Shown here: positions 63,445 to 64,000 of the stretch, piece by piece
Layout of the letters: the number at the start of each line of letters is the position of its first letter
Numbering within the stretch: position 1 is the stretch's first letter
Assembly: GCF_021088345.1 (NCBI RefSeq)
Contig: NZ_CP088156.1
Location: 2,480,001-2,544,000 of the forward strand
Length of the DNA stretch: 64,000 bases
Direction of reading: 5' to 3'
Origin: Bradyrhizobium ontarionense
GTDB taxonomy: Bacteria; Pseudomonadota; Alphaproteobacteria; Rhizobiales; Xanthobacteraceae
Notes under the pieces: generated by a model
Seen by the model: the letters and a program-made list of their open reading frames with translations, nothing else
The model's database searches: none
Told to the model about the DNA's origin: nothing
Translations under genes and position numbers: made by a program

Positions 63445-64000
63445 CTACGCGCCCTGCCCGATCTTGTCCTGCGTTTTCGTATCGAAATCGCTGGCGTCGT
63501 GGCGCTCGTGCAGCTGGCTCTTCGGATCACCCGAGACGCGGTTGACCATGCGGCCGCGCTTGACGGCGGGGCGCTGCGCGATCTGGTCGGTCCAACGCTG
63601 CACGTTCTTGTAGTCCTGCACCGAGAGGAACTCGCCGCCCTCGTAGAGCAGCCCTTTCGACAGCGCACCGTACCACGGCCACACCGCAATGTCGGCGATG
63701 GTGTAGTCGGGGCCCGCGAGATATTCGCTCTCGGCGAGACGGCGGTCGAGCACGTCGAGCTGGCGCTTCACCTCCATCGCGAAGCGGTCGATCGCATATT
63801 CGATCTTGGTCGGCGCATAGGCATAGAAATGGCCGAAGCCGCCGCCGAGATAGGGCGCGGCGCCCATCTGCCAGAACAGCCAGGACAGGCATTCGGCGCG
63901 CTTGGCCGGCTCGGTCGGCAGCAACGCACCGAACTTCTCGGCGAGATGGACCAGGATCGCGCCGGACTCGAACACGCGGATCGGCTCTGGCCCACTGCGG
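63445..64000 (-). CDS. Glutathione transferase, YghU-like (5' part outside the window)
   Basis: The C-terminal 184 residues of a GST-fold protein that continues past the window end. Present is the end of the thioredoxin domain, SGPEPIRVFESGAILVHLAEKF, with the Glu-Ser pair that binds glutathione. The helical C-terminal domain follows (LSWLFWQMGAAPYLGGGFGHFYAYAP, GPDYTIADIAVWPWYGAL). The WQMG and Y-A-P segments resemble YghU/YfcG disulfide-bond reductases. It is not a fragment created in the genome; only the window edge truncates it. Confidence 0.9.
   Translation of the reverse strand, partial: RSGPEPIRVFESGAILVHLAEKFGALLPTEPAKRAECLSWLFWQMGAAPYLGGGFGHFYAYAPTKIEYAIDRFAMEVKRQLDVLDRRLAESEYLAGPDYTIADIAVWPWYGALSKGLLYEGGEFLSVQDYKNVQRWTDQIAQRPAVKRGRMVNRVSGDPKSQLHERHDASDFDTKTQDKIGQGA

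Overview
The window is GC-rich chromosomal DNA of a metabolically versatile alphaproteobacterium, most likely Bradyrhizobium or a close relative. The basis is gene content and style rather than a database match: an ECF11-type sigma factor with its ChrR anti-sigma, an iron-sulfur photolyase of the Agrobacterium PhrB type, a sulfite dehydrogenase, HAAT-family ABC transport, many acyl-CoA genes, and several families of palindromic intergenic repeats of the kind seen in Bradyrhizobiaceae. No rRNA, tRNA, transposase, phage gene or CRISPR array was seen.

Layout. 0.3-2.8 kb: a chemoreceptor and GTP cyclohydrolase I. 3.0-6.4 kb: a photo-oxidative stress block (ECF sigma, ChrR, second ECF sigma, Fe-S photolyase). 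6.6-11.0 kb: an NhaD-like antiporter and two exported beta-propeller proteins, one fused to cytochrome c. 11.0-12.4 kb: a DUF2867-like protein and a small exported protein. 12.5-19.3 kb (minus): a three-gene cassette of two transglutaminase-like proteins, one fused to DUF2126, and a circularly permuted ATP-grasp/alpha-E protein. This is a predicted peptide-forming or peptide-modifying system with no established product and is the best candidate for an undescribed biology here. 20.1-28.4 kb (minus): a UxaA-type dehydratase, HpcH/HpaI aldolase and Ldh-type dehydrogenase, followed upstream by a complete HAAT transporter (LivF, fused LivM-LivG, LivH, binding protein). 28.6-35.8 kb: the lower homoprotocatechuate pathway (hpaR divergent from hpaH, hpaF, hpaE, an FAH-fold protein, a ThDP enzyme) and an MFS carrier. 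35.9-38.5 kb: AlkB with a companion 2OG oxygenase, a degenerate GT51 protein and a small orphan. 38.6-44.3 kb: amidase, AtuA-like small protein, Zn-ribbon/OB protein, thiolase-like protein, SDR and a Tat-exported SMP-30 protein. 45.1-47.9 kb: PEP carboxylase. 48.0-59.9 kb: a beta-oxidation region with two acyl-CoA synthetases, three crotonases, a DECR-type dienoyl-CoA reductase, an acyl-CoA dehydrogenase, a DUF6285 protein plus phosphotransferase pair, an SDR and a hydrolase. 60.5-64.0 kb: a small exported repeat protein, a flavin reductase, sulfite dehydrogenase SorAB and the truncated end of a YghU-like glutathione transferase.

How it fits together. Most of the window is catabolic. The acyl-CoA genes between 51.5 and 58.9 kb contain every enzyme type of the levulinate/4-hydroxyacid (lvaABCDE) route, in which a kinase phosphorylates a 4-hydroxyacyl-CoA so that the oxygen can be moved to C3. 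PEP carboxylase, beta-oxidation and hpa genes feed or refill the TCA cycle. The remaining genes are stress or repair functions (ECF/ChrR, photolyase, AlkB, sulfite oxidation).

Repeats. Four or more dispersed repeat families lie between genes: a ~140-bp nested palindrome (three copies), a ~370-bp element (two copies in opposite orientation), and palindromes of about 80-160 bp starting with GTCATTCC, GTCATTGCGA or GTCGTCCCGG.
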